A stretch of DNA of 28,111 nucleotides from the NCBI GenBank assembly GCA_964357255.1, contig CAYHKQ010000026.1, positions 1 to 28,111 of the forward strand. Direction: 5' to 3'. This DNA is from JBBTIS01 sp038059855 (GTDB taxonomy: Bacteria; Elusimicrobiota; Elusimicrobia; JACQPE01). The position numbers and the translations under genes are program-made. The notes under the pieces were generated by a model. That model worked only from the letters and a program-made list of their open reading frames with translations, ran no database searches and was not told where the DNA came from. Position 1 is the first letter of the stretch. Each line of letters starts with the position of its first letter. This document shows, one piece after another, positions 19,851 through 27,841 of the stretch.

Positions 19851-21533
19851 ATGTTTTTTAAGAGGAAATTGTATTCATCGTTTCTAATTCCGATGATTTT
19901 GGCCGGCATTCCCTGGGCGCGGGCTCAGGAGGAGGTTTTTCCTCCGCCTCCCCAGCAGGAGGATCAGGCGCCTGAAGAGCCGGCGGGGCCTGCGGCGTCA
20001 TCGCGCGGCGTTCCTGCGGGAAAGCGGGGAAAATCTTCACAAGCGTCTAAAACAGAGGCTCAATCGGAAAGCGCTCCTTCTGAGATTAAACCCGAGCCGC
20101 CCATGTCGTCGCCGTCCAAGCGCCCTGCGCGTTTAAAAAAACCCGGCCGCGTGTCTCCGGAGCTCGCAAAAATTACCATCCGGCTTTCAGACGTTCCTTT
20201 GACCGTTTTTTTAAAAGCCATCAGCCAGCAGACGCGGGTGAATTTTATCGTGAGCGAAGGCTTGGAAGTCAAAAAGATCACAGCTTTTCTTGAAGAAGTC
20301 ACATTGGAGGAAGCCTTTAACGTGCTTTTGGGCATCAAGGGCTTGGCTTATGAGAAAATTCCAGGCAAAACGCATACCTACCTGATTACGACGCGCAAAG
20401 AGACTCAACCGCGCACTATCACCAGAATTTTTGAGCTCAACTATATTCCGCTTCAAGACATCAAGGTTGATAATCTCAAGGGCGAGAATGAGTCCGCGTC
20501 CAATCAGATTTCAGGGGTGGACGGCGCGTCGGAACAACCGTCTGACGCGTTTGCTCAACAGCAAACGGGTTCGCCGGGATATGGCATTTTGTCCATTCTC
20601 AAGACGATTTTGTCCTCTTTTGGAAAGATTGCGGTGGACGAGCGCACGAATTCTCTTATTGTCACCGATCTGCCGGAGCGGTTTTCGCAAATTGAGGGCT
20701 TGATCCGCGATTTGGACAAAAAATCGCCCCAGGTGTCCATTGAAGCCCAAATTGTCGAAATCAACAGCAACGGTCTTCAGAGATTGGGAGTTGAATTTGG
20801 GGGGGACAACGGCGAATTAATGCGTTTTGTCGGCCCTTCGCGTTTTACGGAGCTTGGCTTGGCCCCTGGCTCCGATGGCCGGCTGTTTCCTCCGACGCCT
20901 CTTAATGACGCGATTATCGGCGGCGGCGCCACTGCGGTCAAAGGGCCCGTGGCCGTGAGCGCTTATGACACCCGCTACGGCACGACGCTCGGCGTGCTTT
21001 CTTTTAGCGAATTTCAAGTTTTGTTGCGGGCCATTGTGACTAAAACCAGGGGCAAAATTCTTGCCCGGCCCAGGATTACCACCATCAATAATAAACCGGC
21101 CGAGATACGGGTGACGACGAATCAAGCGATTGGAACCAGCGCCGCGGCTTCAGGTTTGACCGGCGGGACCATCGGCACCAGCGTTGAACGCCAGCAAACC
21201 GGAATTATTCTTCGCGTTACGCCCCAGGTCAACGGAGATGGGTTTATAACCATGGTGGTCGAGCCCAAGCTTATCCGGGTGGCTGATTCCTTAATAGGCC
21301 TTGGCGTCAAGGACCCGGTCACGCGGGCCGTCAAAACCATGATTCGCGTGCGCAATGGAGACACGGTCGTCTTGGGAGGTCTGATGGACACAAGCGAGGA
21401 CCGAACCGTGCGCAAGGTTCCCTTTTTGGGCGATATCCCGATCATCGGATGGATTTTTTTTCGAAGCTATAGAACGGAGAAACGAAACTCCGAACTGGCG
21501 ATTTTTTTGACTCCAACGATACTGGACATATGA
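19851..21533 (+). CDS. pilQ: Type IV pilus/type II secretion secretin
   Basis: 560 aa from ATG 19851. The frame also opens at TTG 19830, but GGGAGGA at 19837-19843 sits 7 nt before ATG 19851 and the signal peptide (KLYSSFLIPMILAGIPWARA) starts there. A Pro/Lys-rich stretch follows, then a secretin/STN-type N domain (ITIRLSDVPLTVFLKAISQQ to YLITT), an N1-like domain with a Gly/Ser/Gln insert, and the C-terminal secretin core. The core is marked by EAQIVEINSNGLQRLGVEF, TKTRGKILARPRITTINNKPA, and VPFLGDIPIIGWIFFRS. It would form the outer-membrane pore for the pilus or exported protein. The core is complete. Its stop overlaps the next start (ATGA). Confidence 0.93.
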   Translation: MFFKRKLYSSFLIPMILAGIPWARAQEEVFPPPPQQEDQAPEEPAGPAASSRGVPAGKRGKSSQASKTEAQSESAPSEIKPEPPMSSPSKRPARLKKPGRVSPELAKITIRLSDVPLTVFLKAISQQTRVNFIVSEGLEVKKITAFLEEVTLEEAFNVLLGIKGLAYEKIPGKTHTYLITTRKETQPRTITRIFELNYIPLQDIKVDNLKGENESASNQISGVDGASEQPSDAFAQQQTGSPGYGILSILKTILSSFGKIAVDERTNSLIVTDLPERFSQIEGLIRDLDKKSPQVSIEAQIVEINSNGLQRLGVEFGGDNGELMRFVGPSRFTELGLAPGSDGRLFPPTPLNDAIIGGGATAVKGPVAVSAYDTRYGTTLGVLSFSEFQVLLRAIVTKTRGKILARPRITTINNKPAEIRVTTNQAIGTSAAASGLTGGTIGTSVERQQTGIILRVTPQVNGDGFITMVVEPKLIRVADSLIGLGVKDPVTRAVKTMIRVRNGDTVVLGGLMDTSEDRTVRKVPFLGDIPIIGWIFFRSYRTEKRNSELAIFLTPTILDI

Positions 21534-23248
21534 TCAAACTCTACATCGGCGACGTGCTTTTGAAGCAGGGGATCATCAATGCGGAGCAGTTGGAGCGCGC
21601 CTTGTCTATTCAGAAGCAGACCGGCTCCGTCTTGGGCGAGATTTTGGTCAAGAATGCGTTCATCACCGAGGAACAACTTACGCGGGCCCTCTCTCGTCAA
21701 TTCGGGCTCCCCTTTGCCAGCCGCGCCAACGGCCTTTTGGTTTTAAGCGAGAAGGAAACTCTCAAAAAGTTGATCCCCGAGGATTTCAGCCGCTCTCACA
21801 ATATGGCGCCGGTGTTCGTGCGCGAGGGGATACTGGGAATCGCGGTGGTGGATCCGGTGGACGTCATTACCATGGATAATCTGCGGATTTTAACCGGCAA
21901 AAATCTTATGGTCTATATCGGCATGAAAACCGAGGTTCAACAGGTTTTAGACGAGCTCTACGGTGGCAGGGCCTCGCCTGGTATCGCCAGGATTGCCCAG
22001 GATGCGGCCAAGGCTTCCAATAGCGCGGTGACGGTTGTCGAGGCCGGGGATGAGAAAGCGGATTTGGACAAATCCGTGACCGATGAAGCCGAGGGGGCGC
22101 ATGTCGTGCAACTCATCAATCAGATTATCCGCCAAGCCATTGAGGAGAGGGCCTCGGATATTCATATTGAACCCATGGAAAATTTTGTCAATTTGAGATT
22201 CCGCGTTGACGGCGTTCTTCATGAAAAACCTCCGCCGGCGAAGCAATTGGGCGCTCCCATGGTCTCGAGAGTCAAAATTTTATCCAAGCTCAACGTGGCC
22301 GAGCGCCGTCTGCCTCAAGACGGCAGTTTTACGGTTAAGCATAAGGATCACATGATTGATATTCGCGTTTCAGTTTGCCCCGTGGTCAACGGAGAGAAGG
22401 TGGTGATGCGTATTTTGAGCAAACAAGCGGTGGAGCTCGACGTGGTTAAGCTCGGCATGGAACCCAAGCAACAGGAGGATTTTTTAAAAGGCGCGGCCTA
22501 TCCGCATGGCTTGATTTTATTGACCGGTCCCACCGGCTCGGGCAAAACCACGACCCTGTATTCGATTTTGAAGGCCGTTCAATCGTCCGAGGTCAATATC
22601 ATGACCATCGAGGATCCCGTGGAGTTTCAAATTCAAGGGATCAATCAGGTGCAGGTTCGCCCTCAGATCGGGCTGACATTTGCCGCGGCTTTGCGTTCTT
22701 TTTTGAGGCAGGACCCTGATGTGATTTTAGTCGGCGAGGTGCGCGATTTGGAGACGTCGGAACTGTGCATGAGGGCCGCGATGACCGGGCATTTAGTGCT
22801 CTCCACCTTGCATACCAACGAGGCATTGAGCGCGCCCTTGAGGCTCAAGGACTTGGGCGTGGAGTCCTTTTTGGTGGCCAGCACCTTGGTGCTCGTGGCC
22901 GCGCAACGTTTGGCGCGGATTTTATGTCCGGATTGCAAAGAGGCTTATAAACCGGACAAGGTCCAGTTGGACGCATTGGGGTTGCCATATTCGGAACCTT
23001 TTTTTCGCGCCAAGGGCTGCGCGGCCTGCTTTGGCACAGGGTATCGCGGCCGCAAGGCGATTTACGAGGTGATTTTAATGAACGAAAAAATCCGCTCCGG
23101 CATTCAGGGGCAGAAGCCCTTGTCCGAGCTTCAAGGTTTAGCCAAGGAATCCGGCTTTATGCTGATGAAGGACTCAGGGTATCTTAAAGTCCAGGGCGGA
23201 TTGACCAGCCTGGAAGAATTTTTGTCCATTATTTTCGTGGAGGAATAA
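21530..23248 (+). CDS. pilB: Assembly ATPase PilB/GspE
   Basis: 572 aa hexameric secretion ATPase that powers pilin extraction and assembly. The N-terminal ~150 residues hold tandem MshEN/GspE-N-like helical motifs (IGDVLLKQGIINAEQLERAL, VLGEILVKNAFITEEQL), which bind c-di-GMP in some relatives. The Walker A is GPTGSGKTTT (G333-T342), the Walker B region is DVILVGEVRD (from D397), the His box is GHLVLSTLHTN, and a zinc-binding tetracysteine is C466/C469/C497/C500. All catalytic parts are intact. The tetracysteine separates PilB/GspE from the retraction ATPase PilT, of which none is present. The start overlaps the secretin stop (ATGA); the next gene follows directly. Confidence 0.95.
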   Translation: MIKLYIGDVLLKQGIINAEQLERALSIQKQTGSVLGEILVKNAFITEEQLTRALSRQFGLPFASRANGLLVLSEKETLKKLIPEDFSRSHNMAPVFVREGILGIAVVDPVDVITMDNLRILTGKNLMVYIGMKTEVQQVLDELYGGRASPGIARIAQDAAKASNSAVTVVEAGDEKADLDKSVTDEAEGAHVVQLINQIIRQAIEERASDIHIEPMENFVNLRFRVDGVLHEKPPPAKQLGAPMVSRVKILSKLNVAERRLPQDGSFTVKHKDHMIDIRVSVCPVVNGEKVVMRILSKQAVELDVVKLGMEPKQQEDFLKGAAYPHGLILLTGPTGSGKTTTLYSILKAVQSSEVNIMTIEDPVEFQIQGINQVQVRPQIGLTFAAALRSFLRQDPDVILVGEVRDLETSELCMRAAMTGHLVLSTLHTNEALSAPLRLKDLGVESFLVASTLVLVAAQRLARILCPDCKEAYKPDKVQLDALGLPYSEPFFRAKGCAACFGTGYRGRKAIYEVILMNEKIRSGIQGQKPLSELQGLAKESGFMLMKDSGYLKVQGGLTSLEEFLSIIFVEE

Positions 23249-24526
23249 ATGGCCCAATTTTCTTATACGGCCCAGGATGAAAACGGCAAGATTGTCGCGG
23301 GTCAAATCGAGGCGGTGGAAGAGCTCGAGGCCACAGCCTTGGTTCAAAGCAAGGGACTTTTGGTTTTAAGCATTAAGCAGGAGCAGGCTCGCCAGGAGCC
23401 TGCTCAGGCCCAGGCGGACGGCTCAAACGCCAAGTCGAAATTTTTCTTTAACGTCAAGTTGGATTTCTTAAGCGCCGGCGTGCCGGCCGCGGATTTGATT
23501 TTTTTGGCCGAGCAATTGGCCCTTTTGATTAAAGGCGGAGTTCCGCTTTTACAAGGCTTGAAAATTCTCTCCGAGAACGTGACAAGCCCCGTCTTGCGCC
23601 GGGCCATCGAGACCGTTTCCGAGGACATTTCCGGCGGCAGTTCCTTAAGCGGGGCGTTGGCCAGGCATTCGAAAATTTTTGACGATATCTGGATCGCCAT
23701 GGTCGAGGCCGGCGAGGCGAGCGGCAACCTGCCCAAGGCCCTAGAGGACATCAGCAACTATCTTAACCAACGCGACATTCTAAAGACTAAGATTATTACG
23801 GCTTTCATGTATCCGGTCATCCTGATGTGCACCTCTATCGGCGTGTTGGTTTTTTTTATCGTCAAGGTGGTGCCTATTTTTGCCGAGATTTTCAAGAGCT
23901 TTAATATGAAGTTGCCCGCGCTTACCGTGGCCGTGATTTCCTTTTCCAATTTAATTGTGAACCATCTAGCCTTGCTCATCGGCACGGTGGTCGTGGGGGG
24001 AGTTTTAATGAAGATGTATCTTCGAACCGAGGCGGGGCAATGGAAAAAAGCCGGCGCCATCCTCTCCCTCCCTGCAATAGGCATTTTTGTCAGAAATGTC
24101 CTAACGGAGCGCTTTTTAATCAATTTTTCCCTGCTGTTAAAATCCGGCGTTGACGTGATTAAATCCCTGTTGATTCTGGAGAAACTGTTTTCAAGCAATA
24201 AGATTTTTTTGAGCGCGATTGTTGGGGCCAGAGAGAAAATTAAGGGCGGCGAGACTATTGGAGCGAGCTTTTCCCAGCTTAAGGCCTTTCCTCCCCTGGT
24301 GCACCAAATGATCCGCATGGGCGAGGAATCCGGCAAGCTTCCGGAAATCTTGGAAACCCTGTCCCAGTATTACCGGCGCCAGGTTGATACTTTCATCGCG
24401 AGACTGACCAGCATTATTGACCCCATCATGGTCTTGGGGGTCGGCGCTATTGTGATGGTCATTGTGTTGGCCGTTTTTATGCCGATTTTTGATCTTTCTC
24501 AAATTGGGGCTGGAGGAGGGCGTTGA
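23249..24526 (+). CDS. pilC: Inner-membrane platform protein PilC/GspF
   Basis: 425 aa. It starts with the usual strand AQFSYTAQDENGKIVAGQIEA and contains two T2SSF domains. The first is near residues 85-205 (LIFLAEQLALLIKGGVPLLQG, MVEAGEASGNLPKALE). The second is near 285-410 (FLINFSLLLKSGVDVIKSL, MIRMGEESGKLPEIL). Membrane helices follow each domain (about 185-210, 232-250 and 390-415). It is the platform that the PilB hexamer rotates or deforms to insert pilins. The ATG immediately follows the pilB stop. Length and repeats match the family; nothing is missing. Confidence 0.95.
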   Translation: MAQFSYTAQDENGKIVAGQIEAVEELEATALVQSKGLLVLSIKQEQARQEPAQAQADGSNAKSKFFFNVKLDFLSAGVPAADLIFLAEQLALLIKGGVPLLQGLKILSENVTSPVLRRAIETVSEDISGGSSLSGALARHSKIFDDIWIAMVEAGEASGNLPKALEDISNYLNQRDILKTKIITAFMYPVILMCTSIGVLVFFIVKVVPIFAEIFKSFNMKLPALTVAVISFSNLIVNHLALLIGTVVVGGVLMKMYLRTEAGQWKKAGAILSLPAIGIFVRNVLTERFLINFSLLLKSGVDVIKSLLILEKLFSSNKIFLSAIVGAREKIKGGETIGASFSQLKAFPPLVHQMIRMGEESGKLPEILETLSQYYRRQVDTFIARLTSIIDPIMVLGVGAIVMVIVLAVFMPIFDLSQIGAGGGR

Positions 24527-24527
24527 G

Positions 24528-25025
24528 ATGAGGGATTTGCGTGGTTTTACCTTGATAGAGTTGATGGTGGTTCTTGTCATTTTAGGGGTCTTGGCGTCCG
24601 TGGCGATTCCCCGCTACGCCAAAACCATCGAGACAGCAAAATCCGACGAGGCGGCCGCGTTGGTCCAGGCGGTTTATGCGGCTAATAAAATGTACGTTCT
24701 AAACAATTGTCCTATAACCCAAACTGGCGTTTGCCCTGCCCGGGGCGCGGTAGATTCATCTAGCTTGTTGGTCAGCAATGCCTATCTACAGAATTTGGAG
24801 AGCCCTGAGCGGCCTTATAAATATTGCGCGGCTGATTCCGGCGCCGGGCCCACCAGATGGGCCCTGGCCTTTAGGCGATCCGGAACATATAGCGCTTGGG
24901 GTTACACGGTTAATCCCTCGGGTGTGATGTGCGGTTACGGCGCTAATGTCCCGCTTCCGAGCGGCGTGGCTTGTTGCGGCGGAGCCGCTCAGCCCTGCCC
25001 CGACGCGCCGGCCGCCTGTCCTTAA
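24528..25025 (+). CDS. Type IV pilin (likely major subunit)
   Basis: 165 aa from ATG 24528, supported by GGAGGAGGG at 24512-24520. The frame also opens upstream inside pilC, but this start gives a normal 6-residue leader MRDLRG before FTLIELMVVLVILGVLASVA, with Glu5 and the standard N-terminal helix. The mature domain has eight Cys (NNCP, GVCP, KYC, VMC, ACC, QPC, AAC), an even number that could form four disulfides. Variable regions are rich in Gly, Ala and Pro. It follows pilC by 1 nt and is cotranscribed. Whether it is the main fibre subunit or a G-type pseudopilin is not decidable from sequence alone. Confidence 0.92.
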   Translation: MRDLRGFTLIELMVVLVILGVLASVAIPRYAKTIETAKSDEAAALVQAVYAANKMYVLNNCPITQTGVCPARGAVDSSSLLVSNAYLQNLESPERPYKYCAADSGAGPTRWALAFRRSGTYSAWGYTVNPSGVMCGYGANVPLPSGVACCGGAAQPCPDAPAACP

Positions 25026-25078
25026 GAAAATTCGATTTATAGAGATTTTATACGAATATTTACGTGATGTGGTCATGA

Positions 25079-25084
25079 TATAAT
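25079..25084 (+). promoter_or_regulatory. Extended -10 promoter directly before the coiled-coil gene
   Basis: TGATATAAT gives a consensus TATAAT (25079-25084) with an upstream TG. Only 8 nt separate it from ATG 25093, so the transcript would begin at or within a base or two of the start codon. No matching -35 is clear. Confidence 0.55.
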
Positions 25085-25092
25085 TGCGACAC

Positions 25093-25431
25093 ATGTTGAA
25101 GAAAAAATTCAGGCGGAGGGTTAAGCCTCTGAGCCTCAAGACGTTTGGGGAACTCTTAGAACGCACCGTGGATGCCATTGAGCAAAGAGTGGCCGGCCGT
25201 CTTAAGTCTGAGTTTGCGACTAAGGAAGATATATTGGCACTGACGACTAAGGAAGATATAAAAGTTTTGGATGACAAAATAAAAGTTTTGGATGACAAGA
25301 CCGAAAGTCTTAAAAGCGACATTAAAGATCTTAAGGGCCTGATTGTAGATCGATATCTAGAAATTCACGGAAAAACCCACGAGAGAATAGAAAGACGGAT
25401 CACTAAACTCGAAACCATTGATTCTCTTTAG
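25093..25431 (+). CDS. Small coiled-coil protein, function unknown
   Basis: 112 aa from ATG 25093. A basic N-terminus (KKKFRRRVKPLSL) is followed by an amphipathic, heptad-like region running to the end, without Cys, signal peptide or membrane helix. Its middle is built from short duplications: a 21-nt tandem repeat (25258-25278, 25279-25299; K-V-L-D-D-K-I/T) and a 17-nt phrase repeated 27 nt apart (25217-25233, 25244-25260; TKEDI). A long cytoplasmic coiled coil is likely. I recognise no family with confidence. It sits between two pilin genes and has its own strong -10, possibly giving a leaderless message. The frame also permits a TTG start at 25084, which is inside the -10. Confidence 0.6.
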   Translation: MLKKKFRRRVKPLSLKTFGELLERTVDAIEQRVAGRLKSEFATKEDILALTTKEDIKVLDDKIKVLDDKTESLKSDIKDLKGLIVDRYLEIHGKTHERIERRITKLETIDSL

Positions 25432-25439
25432 AGCTTGCC

Positions 25440-25464
25440 CATGGTCCCCATGCTTGCCTTTTTT
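25440..25464 (+). terminator. Weak terminator after the coiled-coil gene
   Basis: CATGG (25440-25444) and CCATG (25448-25452) form a 5-bp stem with a 3-nt loop. A six-T run lies at 25459-25464. The gap between stem and T-run lowers confidence. Confidence 0.35.
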
Positions 25465-25472
25465 GAAAGCCC

Positions 25473-25501
25473 TTGACGGCGCTTGATTTTAGTGGTATCT
25501 A
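25473..25501 (+). promoter_or_regulatory. Promoter of the second pilin gene
   Basis: TTGACG (25473-25478), a 17-nt spacer and TATCTA (25496-25501) match sigma-70 spacing. An AT palindrome CTATATATATAG (25499-25510) overlaps the -10. It lies 38 nt upstream of the pilin ATG. Confidence 0.6.
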
Positions 25502-25538
25502 TATATATAGAAGAGTTAAAAAGCAGGGAGGAGGTTTG

Positions 25539-25961
25539 ATGAAAAGAGTTAAGAATTCAAGAATTTTGTCCGGGGAGCGAGGTTTTACGCTGATTGAGCT
25601 GTTGGTCGTCCTGATTATCATCGGAGTTTTGGCTGGCCTTGGTATTCCTAAGTACTTCCGCGCCGTAGAAAGATCGCGTGCTCAGGAGGGCATCATGGTA
25701 TTGTCCGCTATTTATCAAGCCCAACAACGCTTTCAGCAAAGAACCGGCGTCTATGCCGCTAACGGCAACGCTTTAGATGTGGACATACCGGTCGCTACAG
25801 CGCTATTTGGTGTTCCTGCCATTACCGCTACGACGGCAAACATAGCGAGGATTGGCGGCGGCCAGGGTGACTGCGGAGCTGCATATACTATTATTTTGAC
25901 TTATGGCGCTGCCACCTTGCATACTACCACCGACACTGATTGCGCTTTCGTTTTGCCGTAA
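25539..25961 (+). CDS. Type IV pilin, second copy
   Basis: 140 aa from ATG 25539, with GGGAGGAGG at 25526-25534 as ribosome-binding site. The leader is 15 residues (MKRVKNSRILSGERG), then FTLIELLVVLIIIGVLAGLG with Glu5. The mature domain is short, Ala/Thr-rich, with two Cys (GDC, TDC) near the end that could close a C-terminal disulfide loop like that of classic pilins. Unlike the other pilin it has its own promoter and strong ribosome-binding site, so it may be the abundantly made subunit. The stop TAA overlaps an ATG (25961) that opens a 3-codon micro-ORF ending in TGA. Confidence 0.92.
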   Translation: MKRVKNSRILSGERGFTLIELLVVLIIIGVLAGLGIPKYFRAVERSRAQEGIMVLSAIYQAQQRFQQRTGVYAANGNALDVDIPVATALFGVPAITATTANIARIGGGQGDCGAAYTIILTYGAATLHTTTDTDCAFVLP

Positions 25962-25990
25962 TGGGTTGTTGATCGTTTTCGTCCTTTACT

Positions 25991-27841
25991 CTGAAAGCGA
26001 CAATTAAAGCCTTACGGCAACAATTTTTTGGCGTCATTAAATTTGTAGCCTTACCGGCTTTATATTTTTTTCTTGCCTTCGGCTTCTTCTGGCCCATTGA
26101 TAACCCCGATCTCTTTTGGCATTTAGCCAGCGCGCGCCAGGCCGAAATTCTTGGTCAGCCTTTTCTTTTTGAGGAATGTTTCTCCTTTAGCCGCCAAGGC
26201 GCTTATTGGATCAATTTTGAATGGCTCTTTCAGCGGATCGTTTTTTTTCTTTATAAGCAGGGGTCTTTCCCCCTGCTGATTCTTGCCTCGGCGGGGTTAA
26301 GCGCGCTGATAGCCTGCGCATTGGCTTTATATAGTCTGCGGGACCGAAAAAAATTCCTTATCAGTAAATTTGTCGAGTTTAGCGTTTGGGCGCTTGTCGC
26401 CGCCGGACTCATCGCTTCCAGGGCCAACATGCAACCGGAGCTCTTCGGTTTGATTTTTTTTATTGCCTTCTTTTGTCTTCGCGACGCTCTTCTGGCGCAA
26501 CGGCGCTTTGCGCCGGCCTTCTTCTACGTAGCGCTTTTTGCGATATGGGCAAACCTTCACGCGAGCTTCATATACGCCATCGTTCTTTTGGGGCTACAGG
26601 CTCTCTCGCGCCTTTTTTTGGCTGTCAATTTGTGGACTAAAGGCAAAACGCCAAGAGATTGCTTTGAGGAATACGGGACCGGTTTGAGCCATCTTATTTG
26701 CCTTGCAGGGATTGCTTTTTTTAGCGCTCTCATAACCCCCCACGGATTTGATCTTTACCGTTTTATTTTTAGCGTGGTGAAGGACATGCCAGTCATTGAA
26801 CGGGCCATCATAGAATGGCAACCCACCGAGATGGAACCCAAAACCTTATTCTTTTGGCTTTACTACGGCTTTGGATTATTTGCCATAGCTCGCGCCAGTT
26901 GGGCCAAACGCGCTCTGGAAGCAGAGGCTACCATCGTTTGGGTTGCCTGCGGCCTGATGGCTTTTTCCCATGTCCGCCACATTGCGATATTCGGCGTGGC
27001 AACGTTGCCCTATTTGGCGCGGATGATATCAGATATCAGGACTTCCTCGAATATCTTTTTTCCATCTTTTTTGAGGGAGAGGGGCAGGGGGGAGGGGTAT
27101 CCTTTGCGGCTTTTATCGGGGATTGGGCTGATTGCGCTTGGCCTATTTTCCGGATCGCGCCATTTTGAGCGGGCCCATCGGGCCGTCTTCCTGTTCCGTA
27201 ATGCCGCGGACAAAGAACGCTCCTATATAGCGCAGAATTTCCCCCGGAAGGCATTTGATTTTTTGGAGCGGAATCCTGATTTGTTGGCCCTTAGGACATA
27301 CACCGAATGGGGATGGGGAGGATATGCCCAGTGGCGCGCCGGATTAAAGGGCTTAAGGATTTTTTGGGACGGGCGTTATCTTTTCCATGACCTTCTAAAA
27401 GATGCTTTGCAAAGAGCTTACAGCGAAAAGCAGTGGAGCCAATTTCTTCAAGTTTGGGGGATTGACTTGATCGTCCGGTCGCTACCTCGCAACTCGGAGT
27501 ATCGGCCGTATGCGCAAAAGTTACCCAATGGACAATTTTCTCGCCTCCTTAAAACTAAAGCGGCTGTCTTCTATCCTAAAGACGAATGGGCCTTAATCTG
27601 GTGGGACGAGGCAAGTATTGTATTGGCGCGGCGCAACGCTGTTTCTCCATCGTTTCTTAAAAAGCAAGAATATCAGTTCTGGATTCCCATTGATTTTTAT
27701 GACGTGGTTTTTAAACTCAAGCAGGGCAGTATGAACCCCGGCAGGCTCGTCCAAGAGATGATGCGCAACCGCGAGGAAGCCGGAAAAAATTTTTTGAACG
27801 AGTTTTTTTTAAACATGGCCCAGCCATTGCCGTCTAAGTGA
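25991..27841 (+). CDS. Multi-TM GT-C-like membrane protein (1), start uncertain
   Basis: About 616 aa if CTG 25991 is used. The frame is open from 25973 but has no ATG, GTG or TTG before the conserved N-terminal motif DNPDLFWHLASARQAEILGQ; TTG 26321 would delete it. CTG gives 37 residues before that motif, almost the same as the paralogue downstream. The protein has a series of membrane helices to about residue 410. It then has a periplasmic-type C-terminal domain (PRKAFDFLERNP, TEWGWGGYAQWRAGLKGLRI, DGRYLF). This is a widespread, uncharacterised family that looks like GT-C glycosyltransferases, with an acidic residue in the first loop (NPDLFWH). It may act on surface or pilin glycans (inference). 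A G-rich in-frame stretch (27075-27097) is odd. Confidence 0.65.
   Translation: MKATIKALRQQFFGVIKFVALPALYFFLAFGFFWPIDNPDLFWHLASARQAEILGQPFLFEECFSFSRQGAYWINFEWLFQRIVFFLYKQGSFPLLILASAGLSALIACALALYSLRDRKKFLISKFVEFSVWALVAAGLIASRANMQPELFGLIFFIAFFCLRDALLAQRRFAPAFFYVALFAIWANLHASFIYAIVLLGLQALSRLFLAVNLWTKGKTPRDCFEEYGTGLSHLICLAGIAFFSALITPHGFDLYRFIFSVVKDMPVIERAIIEWQPTEMEPKTLFFWLYYGFGLFAIARASWAKRALEAEATIVWVACGLMAFSHVRHIAIFGVATLPYLARMISDIRTSSNIFFPSFLRERGRGEGYPLRLLSGIGLIALGLFSGSRHFERAHRAVFLFRNAADKERSYIAQNFPRKAFDFLERNPDLLALRTYTEWGWGGYAQWRAGLKGLRIFWDGRYLFHDLLKDALQRAYSEKQWSQFLQVWGIDLIVRSLPRNSEYRPYAQKLPNGQFSRLLKTKAAVFYPKDEWALIWWDEASIVLARRNAVSPSFLKKQEYQFWIPIDFYDVVFKLKQGSMNPGRLVQEMMRNREEAGKNFLNEFFLNMAQPLPSK

Noticed and set aside
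26321..27841. TTG 26321 as start of the first GT-C-like protein
   Set aside because: It would remove the NPDLFWHLASAR motif that is encoded in the same open frame upstream and conserved in the tandem paralogue.
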